6,560 bases of DNA from Methanomethylovorans sp. GTDB lineage: Archaea > Halobacteriota > Methanosarcinia > Methanosarcinales > Methanosarcinaceae. Position 1 is the stretch's first letter. Each line of letters starts with the position of its first letter. This document shows, in pieces, positions 5,831 through 6,560 of the stretch. The notes beneath the pieces were generated by a model that was not told the DNA's origin, ran no database searches, and saw only the letters and a list, made by a program, of their open reading frames with translations. The position numbers and the translations under genes are program-made. The stretch spans positions 1 through 6,560 of the forward strand of contig JAHFZE010000173.1 in assembly GCA_020854785.1 (NCBI GenBank), read 5' to 3'.

Positions 5831-6560
5831 ATCACCCTGATGAAAGGGTTGTGGTGTATGAATTCCACATCCAGCCCCAGCAGATCGGCCAGGCGCGGAC
5901 ATAGCTCTTCCATGCCCGGATTCTCTGTGGCGTAATGAGTGGCATCGATAAGTGTAAGTTCTCCCCGGGAGCGTATCACATCATGTTTCAGTTCCGAAGA
6001 AATGAAAGCTTCAACACCATGCTCTTTTGCTATTTCAAGGTACTCATTGCGAAAACCACTGCCTCCAAAGACCATAACACGTTTTATATCGTCCCTCTCT
6101 CCCACGTATAGCACGTGTGTGTTCAGGCTTTTTGACACATGGTTTGCAAGGGTCTCTGTTGAACACAACGGCACTTCACCTATCCTTCCCATTTCCAGTT
6201 CCTGTACATTACTAAGCCCCAGCCTCTTTGCAAGTACATCGTTGATCCCACCTTTAGCTCTGTCAAAGTTCGTATGCATGGAATACAGGGAGATCCTGTT
6301 GTCCAGGACTATTTGAAGACTGGTGGCAAGATTTTTGGATATGGAATTCACCGGATCGAATATAAGGGTGTGATGTGTGATCAAGAGATCTGCATCGATC
6401 TCGGATGCCCTGTTAAGTACATAGTCTGTAGGATCTAAAGCAACTGCTATTTTTTTAATATCATTGTCAAGGTCCAGGTTAAGACCAATTCTGCCAATAT
6501 CAAAATCTGCGGCAAGCTCAGGAGGAGCTATCTTTTCCAGAACTGGGACGATCTTAGATA
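5827..6560 (-). CDS. Nif3-like dinuclear metal-centre protein (N-terminus just outside window)
   Basis: A member of the Nif3 (DUF34, GTP cyclohydrolase I type 2-like) family, cytosolic proteins with a two-metal site and no settled in vivo role. The frame is open to the right edge, giving 243 visible residues that begin SKIVPVLEKIAPPELA. Archaeal members are about 250 residues long, so only a few residues seem to be missing. Metal-site motifs are DLLITHHTLIF with H62 and H63 of the visible part, HTNFDRAKGG with H95 and D99, and DATHYATENPG with H208 and E212. The glycine-rich FGGSGF (164-169) and SSELKHD (187-193) are also typical. HHT replaces the common HHP, a modest change. A TTG at 6384 is an internal Leu, not the start. 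It is followed by the 52-residue gene with an ATGA overlap. It is convergent to the glycogen operon, and nothing visible links it to glycogen. Confidence 0.9.
   Translation of the reverse strand, partial: SKIVPVLEKIAPPELAADFDIGRIGLNLDLDNDIKKIAVALDPTDYVLNRASEIDADLLITHHTLIFDPVNSISKNLATSLQIVLDNRISLYSMHTNFDRAKGGINDVLAKRLGLSNVQELEMGRIGEVPLCSTETLANHVSKSLNTHVLYVGERDDIKRVMVFGGSGFRNEYLEIAKEHGVEAFISSELKHDVIRSRGELTLIDATHYATENPGMEELCPRLADLLGLDVEFIHHNPFIRVI

Noticed and set aside
6384..6386. TTG as start of the Nif3 gene
   Set aside because: The frame continues upstream to the window edge with a clearly Nif3-like N-terminus (SKIVPVLEKIAPP), so this TTG is an internal leucine.
1..6560. CRISPR arrays, tRNA or rRNA genes, insertion sequences, phage or defence genes
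   Set aside because: I saw no regularly spaced repeats, no cloverleaf or rRNA-like sequence, no transposase or integrase motifs and no terminal inverted repeats. Coding density and style are uniform, as in ordinary chromosomal DNA.

Overview
The window looks like archaeal DNA from a methanogen, most likely Methanosarcinales or a relative. This is an inference from moderate GC content, tightly packed operons with G-rich Shine-Dalgarno sequences, GTG starts, A/T-rich TATA-like promoter elements, an archaeal-style GT3-like glycogen synthase beside GH57 enzymes, and an archaeal-type Nif3 protein. No ribosomal marker is present, so the taxonomy is not proven.

Layout. (1) 1-1472, minus strand: two tandem GH57 genes. 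The second in transcription order is cut by the left edge of the window. They share an ATGA stop/start overlap. The upstream copy (342-1472) has several altered GH57 signature motifs but keeps the putative catalytic Glu and Asp. The downstream copy looks canonical over the 115 residues visible. (2) 1473-1624: a 152-bp divergent promoter region with TATA-like elements for both directions. It holds a perfect 26-bp palindrome whose centre is the likely TATA box of the rightward promoter. (3) 1625-5655, plus strand: a three-gene operon encoding a GT3-like glycogen synthase, a GalT-family nucleotidyltransferase (GTG start at 3478) and a GT4 glycosyltransferase (GTG start at 4483). (4) 5672-6560, minus strand: a Nif3-like metal protein, cut by the right edge very near its N-terminus. 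A 52-residue unrecognised protein follows it, again with an ATGA overlap. This pair converges on the glycogen operon with only 16 bp between the two stop codons.

Taken together, 1-5655 reads as a divergent glycogen (alpha-glucan) synthesis and breakdown locus. Glycosyltransferases and a nucleotide-sugar enzyme are transcribed one way and GH57 amylase-type enzymes the other, probably under shared control from the central region. The most interesting points are the palindrome over the promoter, the diverged GH57 paralogue, the possibility that the GalT-like enzyme is an NDP-glucose phosphorylase rather than a galactose enzyme, and the small uncharacterised gene coupled to nif3.
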